From: Pirellula sp.
GTDB lineage: Bacteria; Planctomycetota; Planctomycetia; Pirellulales; PNKZ01
Reading direction: 5' to 3'
Length of the DNA stretch: 64,000 nucleotides
NCBI GenBank assembly: GCA_013822735.1
Contig: PNKZ01000003.1
Coordinates: 372,001 to 436,000 of the forward strand
Shown here piece by piece: positions 1 through 7,417 of the stretch; positions within the stretch are counted from its first letter, which is position 1; every line of letters begins with the position of its first letter. Below the pieces are notes generated by a model. The model saw nothing but the letters and a program-made list of their open reading frames with translations, was not told the DNA's origin and made no database searches. The position numbers and the translations under genes were made by a program.

Positions 1-212
1 TCGCCGTCGGGCAAGCTTAGCAAAACGACGTCACTCCCCTTTACCAGTTCGGCGGCATCGGCGACGACGGAGATGCCCGAGGCCTCGGCTTCGCTGCGCC
101 GTTCGGCATTCATATCGAATCCGGTCGGCGCGTATCCGGCTTCGCGCAGCTTGCGCGCGATCGCGCCCCCCAAGAGCCCGAGGCCGACGATTCCGATACG
201 CCGTGGGTTCAT
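1..212 (-). CDS. NAD(P)-dependent oxidoreductase, N-terminal fragment (6PGDH/3-hydroxyisobutyrate dehydrogenase type)
   Basis: Only the first ~70 residues are inside the window; the gene runs off the left edge. The protein begins MNPRRIGIVGLGLLGGAIA, a Rossmann dinucleotide-binding loop (GLGLLG), followed by KLREAGYAPTGFD, DAAELVKGSDVVLLSLPDG. This matches the NAD-binding domain of the beta-hydroxyacid dehydrogenase family, which oxidises 3-hydroxy acids in the cytoplasm. An alternative ATG lies five codons upstream (227). I chose 212 because family members start right before the first beta strand. It is divergent from the DUF6807-MFS pair, suggesting a shared catabolic locus. The substrate cannot be told from the fragment. 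Confidence 0.8.
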   Translation of the reverse strand, partial: MNPRRIGIVGLGLLGGAIARKLREAGYAPTGFDMNAERRSEAEASGISVVADAAELVKGSDVVLLSLPDG

Positions 213-337
213 CGCAGCAATTCTCATACAGAAGGCGCACCTATCGCGAAGCAGGGAAAACTTGGTTGCATCGGCCTCGCGCATCGCCGATAACCGCCTA
301 TGTTCCGCCCGCCCCGCCCGCTTCGCAAGAGTCGTTT

Positions 338-1327
338 ATGGCCGCTCGTCGGATGTTGCCGCGGTGTTGTTGCTTGGTCTGGTTGATCGGCGCGACTGCC
401 TTGCACGCGGCCGACGCGAAGCTGGGTGCCGAGTTCTCGCACGACGGCGACGAGATTGTGTTCACCGACCACGACCGCCCGATCGCACGACTGGTCCTGC
501 GCGACAAAGTCGTTCGCCGCCCCTATTTGGCCGATGTGAAAACGCCCGGCGGCATTCAAGTCACGCGCCGTCACCCGCCGGTCGTCGGCGAAGACGCCGT
601 CGATCACGACACGATGCACCCCGGCGTTTGGTTCGCGCTGGGCGACTTGAACGGCGAGGACTTTTGGCGCAACAAAGGGGAAATGCGCCCTGCGGACAAA
701 CGTCAGGCCATGGACGTCGTCGAGTCGGCCACCGTCAGCTTCAGCGACCACGGAACGCTGCAGCGCGCCGACGGCCGCACGCTGGGCAAGCAGTTGATCA
801 GAATTGATCTGCACCGCATTCCCGAGGGGTATCTGTACGCCTGGGAGTTTGTGTTGCAGGGCGATACGGAGCCCCTCGATTTCGGCGTCCAGGAAGAAAT
901 GGGCTTCGGCGCACGCATGGCGACGCCGCTCACGGAGAAGGCCGGCGGCATCGCCACCTCCGCCGACGGTCGCACCGGGGCCAAGAAAATCTGGGGCACG
1001 CGAGATCGCTGGTGCGACTACTCCGGCACGCTGGAAGGAAAGCAGGTCGGCATTACGCTCATGCCTCATCCGAGCAACCCGCGCCCGACGTGGTGGCACA
1101 CGCGCGACTACGGCGTGTTCGTCGCCAACGGCTTCGGGCCGCGTTCGGTCGACGAAGGTGCGGAGCCGCGGCTGAAGGTGCCCGCCGGAGAGACGATCAT
1201 GTTTCGCTATGCCGCGCTGGTGCATGAAAGTGATGCCGCCAAGAAGCCCGACCTGGAGCGCGTCTATCAGCATTATGTCAGCTCCGTGGCACCCGACGAC
1301 AAGCGGCGCGGAGCGAGTGCAAAATGA
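338..1327 (+). CDS. Secreted DUF6807 (PmoA-like) family protein
   Basis: 329 residues. The ATG at 338 gives a clean signal peptide (MAARRMLPRCCCLVWLIGA, cleavage near ALHAADA), so the long upstream in-frame extension is unlikely to be translated. The motif HDTMHPGVWFALGDLNGEDF is typical of the 'methane oxygenase PmoA' family (now DUF6807), a planctomycete-rich group of secreted beta-sandwich proteins of unknown reaction; despite the name they are unrelated to methane monooxygenase. The stop overlaps the start of the MFS transporter by 4 bp (ATGA), so the two are probably translationally coupled. I infer a role in uptake or processing of a sugar-like compound. Confidence 0.85.
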   Translation: MAARRMLPRCCCLVWLIGATALHAADAKLGAEFSHDGDEIVFTDHDRPIARLVLRDKVVRRPYLADVKTPGGIQVTRRHPPVVGEDAVDHDTMHPGVWFALGDLNGEDFWRNKGEMRPADKRQAMDVVESATVSFSDHGTLQRADGRTLGKQLIRIDLHRIPEGYLYAWEFVLQGDTEPLDFGVQEEMGFGARMATPLTEKAGGIATSADGRTGAKKIWGTRDRWCDYSGTLEGKQVGITLMPHPSNPRPTWWHTRDYGVFVANGFGPRSVDEGAEPRLKVPAGETIMFRYAALVHESDAAKKPDLERVYQHYVSSVAPDDKRRGASAK

Positions 1328-2613
1328 CGACCTCGATCGGCGAAGTTGCCGCCATCGAACATCCGCCGGCACTCACTCCCGCCCAGCGTCGCACGGTTTT
1401 GGCGGCTGCGTTTCTCTGTTGGCTCTGCGCCGGCGTCGAAATGGGGCTGACGCAGCTTTCGACGCGCCCTGCCCTCCTTAACATGTTCGCGACCACGGTC
1501 GCGTCGGGCACCGAGTCCGTCGGCGACTGGTTCGCCAAGCATCTTTGTGCGCTTCAGCTTGGTGCGGCCGTCGGCGGCGTGTTGTTCGGGCGAAGCGCCG
1601 ATCGACACGGCCGCGCCCGTGCCATGGGTCTGAGCGTCCTCTGCTACTCGCTCTTCACCGGACTCGGCTACTTCGCGCGCACGCCGGAAGAATTGCTTGC
1701 CGTGCGCTTTTTGTGCGGGCTCGGGATCGGCGGCGCGTGGCCCACGGCCGTGGCGCTTGCCGGCGAAGCATGGCCCGGCGCCGCCAAGCCGAAGGTTGCC
1801 GGCGTCATCGGCATGGCGGCGAACATCGGCATTCTCCTTGTCGGGCAATTGGCTACGCATCTGATGAAAATCGGTCCCGACACTTGGCGCAACGCGATGA
1901 TCGTCGGCGCCGTGCCGGGACTGCTTGGGCTCCTGATTTTTCTGTGGCTCCCTGAATCGCCGAGTTGGTTGGCGTTACGCAATCAACCTGCCACGGCACA
2001 AACGGCGGCTCCTGTTCGGGAACTGTTTCGACCGGCGTTGTTGCGATACACGTTGCTCGGCATCGGTTTGGCCACGGTGCCGCTCTTGGGCGCATGGGGC
2101 TCCAGCAAATGGATGTTTCCTTGGGCGGATGCCGTGGGGCAAAAGATCGGCGATCCCGGTTTGCAAGCTCGGACGCAAGCCGTTTGGGCCTACGGCGCCG
2201 TGCTGGCCAGCGCGAGCGGCGGCTGGTTGGCCGATCTTTGTGGACGTCGAGCCACGTACTTCGCCTTCAGTTTCCTAGCACTCGTGATCAATCTCTTCGT
2301 GTACGGCACTCTCCAGCCGGGCGATCCTTGGTTCATGCCGATGGTATTTCTCGTCGGCGTCACCGGCACGGTCTTCTTCGGCTGGCTTCCGCTTTATCTG
2401 CCGGAGCTGTACCCGACGGCCGTTCGCGCCACCGGCATCGGCCTCACTTACAATGCCGGCCGCATCCTCACGGCCGTCGGCATTCTTTACTTCGGCTCGC
2501 TGATGAAGCTCTTCAACGACGACTTCGCTCGCGTCGGCTCCATCAGCTCGTGGGTCTACTTCTTCGGCATGGTCATGATCTTGTTCGCCCCGCGTACGAT
2601 CAAGAAAAACTGA
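1324..2613 (+). CDS. MFS transporter, sugar/organic-acid type
   Basis: 429 residues with about 12 hydrophobic segments. The cytoplasmic loop between helices 2 and 3 carries GRSADRHGRARAMG, which fits MFS motif A (GxxxDRxGRR), and the mid-loop ends WLPESPSWLALRNQP, the PESPxWL signature of the sugar/metabolite:proton symporters. A second motif-A-like stretch, GGWLADLCGRRATYF, starts the C-terminal half. It overlaps the DUF6807 gene by 4 bp and is the second gene of that operon, so its substrate is probably what the secreted protein handles. A convergent gene begins 15 bp downstream. Confidence 0.93.
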   Translation: MTTSIGEVAAIEHPPALTPAQRRTVLAAAFLCWLCAGVEMGLTQLSTRPALLNMFATTVASGTESVGDWFAKHLCALQLGAAVGGVLFGRSADRHGRARAMGLSVLCYSLFTGLGYFARTPEELLAVRFLCGLGIGGAWPTAVALAGEAWPGAAKPKVAGVIGMAANIGILLVGQLATHLMKIGPDTWRNAMIVGAVPGLLGLLIFLWLPESPSWLALRNQPATAQTAAPVRELFRPALLRYTLLGIGLATVPLLGAWGSSKWMFPWADAVGQKIGDPGLQARTQAVWAYGAVLASASGGWLADLCGRRATYFAFSFLALVINLFVYGTLQPGDPWFMPMVFLVGVTGTVFFGWLPLYLPELYPTAVRATGIGLTYNAGRILTAVGILYFGSLMKLFNDDFARVGSISSWVYFFGMVMILFAPRTIKKN

Positions 2614-2628
2614 CGCTGCGTCGTTCGC

Positions 2629-3105
2629 CTACGGTTGCTTCTCATGCAAGGCGGCATGTTCCGCCTCGTCGTGCGGGCGATTGTCCTGTCCGCGCTCGCG
2701 CGTTAGTTCGATCCGATTCACAAACTTCACGTTCGCACATTCGTCGATTTCGTCCGTCTTGCAGGCGGCGAAATCGGGAATGAGAAACCGAAACGGCCCA
2801 CCGGCCTTCGCGGGAAGCGGGCCGCCGTCGAGGCGATAGATCAATACGCCCCGCTGCAAGACTTCGCTCAGCGGGATGCTCGCATGAAAGTCGTCGACCT
2901 CGGAGTGAAGCGTCAGCCATTGGGCCTCGGACTTGGCGCCTGCCGCGGCGAGCAATCCTGCCAATCGCACCGCTTGACCGGCGCGTTTTGGATCGAGCGT
3001 CGCTACATCGGCAATCTGATACTCGGCCGCGAGTTCGGCGAGGTCGGCGGCGCTCCAGCGCACGGGCTGCGTTACCTCGCCGTCGATCGTTAATGCTTCG
3101 CTCAT
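2629..3105 (-). CDS. Small molybdopterin-binding-domain-like protein (sulfite-oxidase fold)
   Basis: 158 residues, no signal peptide. The stretch VRWSAADLAELAAEY, then WLTLHSEVDDFHASIPLSEV and RGVLIYRLDGGPLPAKAGGP followed by FRFLIPDF resembles the oxidoreductase molybdopterin-binding domain of the SUOX/YedY superfamily, reduced to its core. In true enzymes a conserved cysteine ligates molybdenum early in this domain; here the corresponding stretch (AVRLAGLLAAAGAKSEAQWL) has none, and the only cysteines lie near the C-terminus. It may therefore be a non-catalytic relative. The start at 3105 gives MSEALTIDGEV. Single gene, 27 bp after the stop of the following minus-strand gene. Confidence 0.55.
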   Translation of the reverse strand: MSEALTIDGEVTQPVRWSAADLAELAAEYQIADVATLDPKRAGQAVRLAGLLAAAGAKSEAQWLTLHSEVDDFHASIPLSEVLQRGVLIYRLDGGPLPAKAGGPFRFLIPDFAACKTDEIDECANVKFVNRIELTRERGQDNRPHDEAEHAALHEKQP

Positions 3106-3132
3106 GAATCCGCGCGTCCTCGTGGAGTGTCC

Positions 3133-3519
3133 TTAGAATCGCTGGGCGTCATTAAAGCCGTCGCCTTGCGATTGCGAAAAATCGAAGCGGCTCGCATCAA
3201 AGCCAGCCGCTCGGAGATCGTCTTGCCAAACGTCGATGGCATTCGTAATGCGTTGTCGCGCCAAATCGACTTGCGTATTCATCATCTTCTTCTGCATCGA
3301 GATGATGGGCCAGAAAATCGGGATGATCGACATGCAGCCTTGCAATTGGCCAAAGCTTGCCATCGTCGATTCGAGCGCACGGAACTCGGCGATGGCGTTG
3401 CGGATATAAAGCAACTTCGCCTTCTGGATTTCTTGCGGCGGCAAATGCGCCAGCGTCGCCAAAAAGAGTTGCATCTTCTCGGGCGAGAGGCTGTCGGCGG
3501 GAGACTTATTGTCGTTCAT
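3133..3519 (-). CDS. Hypothetical protein
   Basis: 128 residues, not recognised. The N-terminal half (LSPEKMQLFLATLAHLPPQEIQ) looks helical. A central moderately hydrophobic stretch (GCMSIIPIFWPIISMQKKMM) could be a membrane-associated helix, and the rest is amphipathic and charged. Codon use fits the neighbourhood, and the gene sits in the same orientation as its neighbours with short gaps, which argues that it is real. No catalytic motif is visible. Confidence 0.6.
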   Translation of the reverse strand: MNDNKSPADSLSPEKMQLFLATLAHLPPQEIQKAKLLYIRNAIAEFRALESTMASFGQLQGCMSIIPIFWPIISMQKKMMNTQVDLARQRITNAIDVWQDDLRAAGFDASRFDFSQSQGDGFNDAQRF

Positions 3520-3602
3520 GCGAACGATTGTACCCCGCGGCCGCGGAGGATTGCACGGCTACTTTTGGCCGGCCTCGTAGGCGGCCAAGGCCCGCAAAAT
3601 CG

Positions 3603-4625
3603 CTATTCGCCGGCCCCGCGCACGAGCCCCGTGCGATGCCAGCGCCAAGCGATGACTCCGCAGAGTCCGAAGCCGACGGCATTGAGCGAGCCGTGCACGG
3701 CGCGCATGTGCGGAATGTCGAGAATGGGAACCTGCACGAACGACCGCAACGCGTAAAGCACGGCCAGAGCCATGCTGAAGAATAGCGACGCGCTGCAGAT
3801 GGTCCAAAGCGTGCGTACCGGCCGGGCCGCGTCGGTACGCCCCGTGGCGAGTCGGAGATGCAGCCAAGCGACCAGCCAGCCGGACAACGCCATGAACGTC
3901 GCGGCGAAAGCTTCCCAGCGAGCGTCCCATTTGAAGTGTGCCGCGAGGATGCCGAGCGCCGTCAACGGTACGCCGATCATCACTGCCAAGCAAGTTACGG
4001 ACGCGACTTTCGAAATCTCCAATTCGCGCGCCGCCCAACCGGTGATGATCAGTAGGAGAAAGCCCGCATAATGAAAGTGGACGGCCGTGAGCAGCGCGAT
4101 CACTTCGTCGAAGCCCCACAGTCGCATGCCGCTGCGATCGACAAAGGCCCACACGCCCCCCAAGGCCAAGAACAAGCAGCCGACGTCGATCATCATGGTC
4201 GACATGTCGCGGTAGACGCGTCGCGTCAGACCGATCACGCCGGCCCAACCGACGACCATCGTCAGCACGGTCCACGGCAGCGCCAACACGGCGGTTTGCG
4301 GCGCCGGAGCCATAAGGAACGAGCCGATGAGAATCGTGGCCGCGGAAAGCTCATATTGTTCGATCAGCTTCCAGGTCCCGATCGCCGCGTCCGGCGCCGA
4401 CTTTCGCATGACCACGAGAGTCAGCGGGATCAGGCACAACGGGCAAAGCAGTAGAATCGCTTCTCCCCAGGCCGATTGGAGCGGGTGCGGCTGCTTCAAG
4501 ATCGCGAAGGCGAGACAAAACACTCCACCGACCGCGGCGCGTACGACATCCAGCGACGGCGTGCCGATGATCACGGGTGCCTCGGTAGAAACGGTGGATG
4601 CCTGAGTCTCGGCCGCGGAAGCCAT
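3603..4625 (-). CDS. YndJ-like multi-spanning membrane protein
   Basis: 340 residues with roughly nine to ten hydrophobic segments. The conserved-looking core GFDEVIALLTAVHFHYAGFL, with its HFHYAG motif, is what I associate with the YndJ family (PF14158), integral membrane proteins of unknown function. The ATG at 4625 gives MASAAETQAS. A candidate sigma-54 promoter lies 48-64 bp upstream on the same strand (4673-4689), after a hairpin that closes the preceding operon, so the gene is probably an independent transcription unit under RpoN control. The two histidines in HFHYAG could bind a metal, but this is inference. Confidence 0.75.
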   Translation of the reverse strand: MASAAETQASTVSTEAPVIIGTPSLDVVRAAVGGVFCLAFAILKQPHPLQSAWGEAILLLCPLCLIPLTLVVMRKSAPDAAIGTWKLIEQYELSAATILIGSFLMAPAPQTAVLALPWTVLTMVVGWAGVIGLTRRVYRDMSTMMIDVGCLFLALGGVWAFVDRSGMRLWGFDEVIALLTAVHFHYAGFLLLIITGWAARELEISKVASVTCLAVMIGVPLTALGILAAHFKWDARWEAFAATFMALSGWLVAWLHLRLATGRTDAARPVRTLWTICSASLFFSMALAVLYALRSFVQVPILDIPHMRAVHGSLNAVGFGLCGVIAWRWHRTGLVRGAGE

Positions 4626-4672
4626 GGTCGTCGTCCGTAACTATCGTGAAGGAATCGGAATCGAATCCTGCT

Positions 4673-4689
4673 TCGCACATGCCGTGCCA
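4673..4689 (-). promoter_or_regulatory. Candidate sigma-54 (RpoN) -24/-12 promoter for the YndJ-like gene
   Basis: Read on the minus strand the site is TGGCACG-GCAT-GTGC. This keeps the invariant GG and GC dinucleotides exactly 10 nt apart and matches the RpoN consensus TGGCACG-N4-TTGC except for one base. It would start transcription about 38-40 nt before the ATG at 4625. The same TGGCACG-N4-GTGC form recurs at 40624-40639. Confidence 0.45.
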
Positions 4690-4690
4690 A

Positions 4691-4731
4691 GCCGAATTTG
4701 GCGGCTTGCGGCAAGCCCCGCCTCATTCGGC
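4691..4731 (-). terminator. Stem-loop directly after the three-gene envelope operon
   Basis: The arms GCCGAAT (4691-4697) and ATTCGGC (4725-4731) pair perfectly and enclose further pairing (GGCGG with CCGCC, CTTGC with GCAAG). The hairpin touches the stop codon of the 4731-5582 gene on the minus strand. There is no T-tract, so it may be an RNA-stabilising 3' hairpin rather than an intrinsic terminator. It separates that operon from the sigma-54 site of the next gene. Confidence 0.45.
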
Positions 4732-5582
4732 TAAGTCGACCGCCGCAACTCCGTGCGATGACGCCAATAGCTTCGCAAAACCGCCAGCAGCGCCAAGGCC
4801 GACACCAAACAAATTCCGAGCACGGTCCAATCGGCCCCTTGCCCGATGCCCGTGGCCAACGGCTTCACCAGATTCTCACCGGCGATCTGGGCCAAGTCTT
4901 TCGTACCGTCAATAAACGGCTGCGGGTTGGCGAGGAACGCCGCCAGTGTGGCGCTTACGGCGAGCGCCCCTTTGTTCTTCCAAATGAAGTTCATCCCGGC
5001 GTCGCCATAGCGCGCCACGACGTCGAGCAATTGCGGGTTTCGGGCAATCGCCGCCGTTGCCGGGTCGGAAGCGAGCATGGCCAGTTGGCGACCTTGCTGC
5101 GGCCCGATCTTAGCCAAGGCCTTCGCTCCTTGTTCGCCGAGTTCCTGCACGAGCGGTTCGGCGACTTCCTTGTGCTTCACCAAAGCCTCGACCGCGTCGT
5201 CGCCGTAGCGCGAAGCGAGTTCCAGATTCTTCGGCCGTTTGGCGATCCACTCGGCCCCGTCGTCGCCGAAGCGGGCCATGGCGCGAACGGCGTCGTCGCT
5301 ATGGGCCCCGGCCTTCTCGGCCAAGCCGAGCGCCTGCGGCCCCACCTTGCGCACGGCGGCCAGACCGTCGTCGCCATGTTTCACGGCGAGTTGTTCGATC
5401 TTCTTGGCCATGAGTTCCGTTCCCTCTGCGGCGGCCTCCTTGGAGAACTTCTTCGTGACGTACTCAATGGTCTCGCGTACGGCCGTTGTTTTCACATCGG
5501 CTCGCGCCGGGAAGTCGACGGATGCGATGCCGGCGAATGCCGTCGCGTAACAGATGGCTCGTTGAAGAAGCAGCCGGCTCAT
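4731..5582 (-). CDS. Envelope protein with GDDA-type repeats and C-terminal membrane anchor (unknown function)
   Basis: 283 residues. A signal peptide (MSRLLLQRAICYATAFAGIA, cleaved near PARADV) is followed by irregular repeats of a short helical unit with the core (H/F/Y)-G-D-D-(G/A), seen at about residues 69-72, 105-108, 126-129 and, as GDA, 192-194, plus SDDAV at 96-100. A hydrophobic helix follows at ~205-218 and a C-terminal transmembrane segment at ~252-271, ending in a positive tail (RSYWRHRTELRR). This suggests a periplasmic repeat domain tethered to the membrane. It is the last gene of a three-gene operon and overlaps the upstream lipoprotein gene by 4 bp. Such repeats recur in uncharacterised bacterial proteins; I cannot name a function. 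Confidence 0.75.
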   Translation of the reverse strand: MSRLLLQRAICYATAFAGIASVDFPARADVKTTAVRETIEYVTKKFSKEAAAEGTELMAKKIEQLAVKHGDDGLAAVRKVGPQALGLAEKAGAHSDDAVRAMARFGDDGAEWIAKRPKNLELASRYGDDAVEALVKHKEVAEPLVQELGEQGAKALAKIGPQQGRQLAMLASDPATAAIARNPQLLDVVARYGDAGMNFIWKNKGALAVSATLAAFLANPQPFIDGTKDLAQIAGENLVKPLATGIGQGADWTVLGICLVSALALLAVLRSYWRHRTELRRST

Positions 5583-5776
5583 GGTTTGGCTCCGTACTTT
5601 TCGGCAGCTTCGCGTGCCGCGGCGGCGCGCTCGGCAGGATCGGTCGAACTGAGTTTCGGGCCGGCGGAACCCGCCGTCGCGCTCGTCGGTTGCTTCGTCT
5701 CGCAGCCCTGCGAAACGAGCAGTGCGACGCTGAAGGCGGCAAGGAAGATCGAGCGAGCAAGGATCATACGCATCAC
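5579..5776 (-). CDS. Small putative lipoprotein
   Basis: 65 residues. A hydrophobic leader (MMRMILARSIFLAAFSVALL) ends in VSQGC, a slightly atypical lipobox, so the mature protein would be a ~40-residue lipid-anchored peptide beginning CETKQPTS and ending in an Ala/Glu-rich helix (DPAERAAAAREAAEKYG). It is the middle gene of the operon: its stop overlaps the start of the repeat protein by 4 bp, and it begins 2 bp after the 394-residue protein ends. This tight packing suggests all three products act together in the envelope. Confidence 0.7.
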   Translation of the reverse strand: MMRMILARSIFLAAFSVALLVSQGCETKQPTSATAGSAGPKLSSTDPAERAAAAREAAEKYGAKP

Positions 5777-5778
5777 GC

Positions 5779-6963
5779 TTAAATCTCCGGGGACGGTTCC
5801 AGCACTAATCGTCGCAAGGCTTCGCGTCGGAGTCGAGCCCGAACCTCGTGGAGTTTACGGAGTTCGTTTCGCAGCCCCAATTCATCGCCGGCTCCGACTT
5901 TGGCGACGGAATCTCGGCACGCTTTGCGAACTTCGGGGTCCGGATCGGTCGCTTCCATTTGGCGCATCTGTTCGTACAGGGCCCGCGCTTCGGGATTTCC
6001 GTCGATCAATAACGACCGTACATCGCGCAGCACGGCCTCGACCCGTTCCGAGACGCGGGCCACGGGGTCGTAGCCGGCCATCTTCGCAACGTGCGAAATG
6101 GCTACGTCGACGACCACGGCGGCGACGAGCCCGAGGCCGAACGTGGCCCAACCGGCCGCCGCTCCAGTCCCCAGGACGCCGGCCGAAACTCCGAGTCGGG
6201 CCGCAACGGCCGTCGCCACGCGCACCGCGACCTGCGCCGCCACTTCGCCGGCGACAAACGACACAACCTCGCGCGATACTGCGATTTGGAAATCGGCCGC
6301 CACTTCCGCTGCTGCGCCGGCGACCGCACGGTCGAACTCTGCGCGGAAGGTTTCGTCGTTCAGAAGAAACTTCGGCAAGCCGGCGGCCGCAAACTCGCCG
6401 TCGCTCAGATCGGCCCGCACGTCGACTAAGAGTTTTCCTTCGACGCCTTGCACGCGACTGACGAAGCCGCCGACGGCGTGCTCGACCGTTTGCTTGAGGT
6501 CGTCGATCTTGAAGACGTGGTCTTCGAACTTGGTGTTGAGATAGCGCAGGTGGGCGTCGTCGTCGGCCGTCGGCAGCTTGCTCTTGGCAAATTCCCACTT
6601 GCCGCGCAGCGAGAGCACCGCCTCGGCAAACGGTTTGACGCCGGCTTCGCGATGTTCGAAGAATTCTTCGACGCCGCGCAGCTGCTCGTCGAGCGCCGCT
6701 TGCGCGGCTTGATCGGCCGCATCGAGCCGCGGTTGAATGGCGCTCCATGCGCGGCGGCGGAGCGCCTCACGATCGATCGGAGCAACCGCAGGTTCCGTCG
6801 ACGCGACGGTGCCCGGCTGCGGCACTTTCGCCGGCGACGCGGGCGCGGCGAAATAGAAGCGCGCCCACCATGCGACGGCCGCCACGACGAAAATGGCCGC
6901 GACCGCCGCCGCGGTTTGCGGTCCGTTCAGGCCCGGCGTCGGCTTGTGGGTAGCGTCACTCAT
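5779..6963 (-). CDS. Membrane protein with N-terminal anchor and Gly/Ala-rich hydrophobic segment (unknown function)
   Basis: 394 residues from the ATG at 6963 (MSDATHKPTPG); the ATG four codons further upstream is also possible. An N-terminal transmembrane helix (~17-40) is followed by a Pro-rich linker, a long charged helical region, and then a very Ala/Val/Gly-rich stretch (~240-300, including GVLGTGAAAGWATFGLGLVA) that looks membrane-inserting. A charged helical C-terminus follows (EQMRQMEATDPDPEVRKACR). First gene of the three-gene operon; a palindromic repeat element (7015-7146) lies 52 bp upstream in its promoter region. No family recognised. A hairpin-insertion or pore-like role is speculation from composition only. 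Confidence 0.75.
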   Translation of the reverse strand: MSDATHKPTPGLNGPQTAAAVAAIFVVAAVAWWARFYFAAPASPAKVPQPGTVASTEPAVAPIDREALRRRAWSAIQPRLDAADQAAQAALDEQLRGVEEFFEHREAGVKPFAEAVLSLRGKWEFAKSKLPTADDDAHLRYLNTKFEDHVFKIDDLKQTVEHAVGGFVSRVQGVEGKLLVDVRADLSDGEFAAAGLPKFLLNDETFRAEFDRAVAGAAAEVAADFQIAVSREVVSFVAGEVAAQVAVRVATAVAARLGVSAGVLGTGAAAGWATFGLGLVAAVVVDVAISHVAKMAGYDPVARVSERVEAVLRDVRSLLIDGNPEARALYEQMRQMEATDPDPEVRKACRDSVAKVGAGDELGLRNELRKLHEVRARLRREALRRLVLEPSPEI

Positions 6964-7014
6964 TCGTAGCTTCACAAACTTGAAAAGCGTTCTAAGTCGA
7001 CTCGCGAAAACAGG

Positions 7015-7146
7015 ACTTACGTCAATTTCTCAATTCGGCGGTGCGCAGATAACTCGAGTTATCTGCGCACCCCTTGTGGGTTTTAGGGTTATGCGCAGTT
7101 AACTCCTGTTATCTGCGCAGCGACAATTCTAAAAGTCGACGTAAGT
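7015..7146 (+). repeat. Dual-palindrome repeat element, copy 1
   Basis: A 132-bp element bounded by inverted ACTTACGTC (7015-7023) and GACGTAAGT (7138-7146). Inside are a perfect 30-nt palindrome (7041-7070, centre AACTCGAGTT), a 22-nt GT-rich linker (7070-7091) containing CCCCTTGTGGGTTTT, and a second inverted repeat (7092-7119) with 12-nt arms differing at one base. A further partial motif ACTTACG occurs at 7164. The second copy is at 57131-57263. No open reading frame is present. It lies 52 bp upstream of a minus-strand gene. Confidence 0.85.
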
Positions 7147-7297
7147 GCTCACAGCAGAGTGGGACTTACGACACGAACAGACGGGAGACTTGAGACCGGA
7201 GACGCCGGACTGGGCCTCGCGTCATGAACACACGCATCCGAATTCTACCATAGTGGCCAAAAACCGCCGGAAAGGGACAATTCACGCGGTTCTAAAG
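7147..7297. other. Intergenic stretch without a recognisable gene
   Basis: Between the repeat element and the terminator of the DUF3500 gene I see no coding frame with plausible start and codon use, and no RNA gene. The sequence is less GC-rich than its surroundings. Confidence 0.6.
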
Positions 7298-7332
7298 AAA
7301 AAGGCACGAGCGGAATAGGTTCCGCCCGTGCC
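7298..7332 (-). terminator. Rho-independent terminator of the DUF3500 gene
   Basis: Read on the minus strand, two 13-nt arms (7320-7332 and 7303-7315; GGCACGGGCGGAA with TTCCGCTCGTGCC, one mismatch) enclose a CCTA loop and are followed directly by five T residues. It lies ~85 bp past the stop of the minus-strand gene at 7418. The remaining stretch 7333-7417 holds an imperfect inverted repeat around CTAGCT (7384-7410) and no gene. Confidence 0.8.
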
Positions 7333-7417
7333 TGATGAATGTCAAACCTGGAACGCCACACAGCGCGTTCCCACAGTCTCTTCACTAGCTACCAGCGACT
7401 GGCAACTAGCTACTTCC

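Noticed and set aside
4698-6461. 587-residue open frame on the plus strand
   Set aside because: Antisense to the three envelope genes, whose signal peptides, helices and overlaps are coherent; the plus frame has no family-like features.
7041-7070. Perfect palindrome as an ordinary terminator
   Set aside because: No T-tract on either side, paired with a second palindrome and terminal inverted repeats, and found in the same form at 57158; a dispersed element explains it better.
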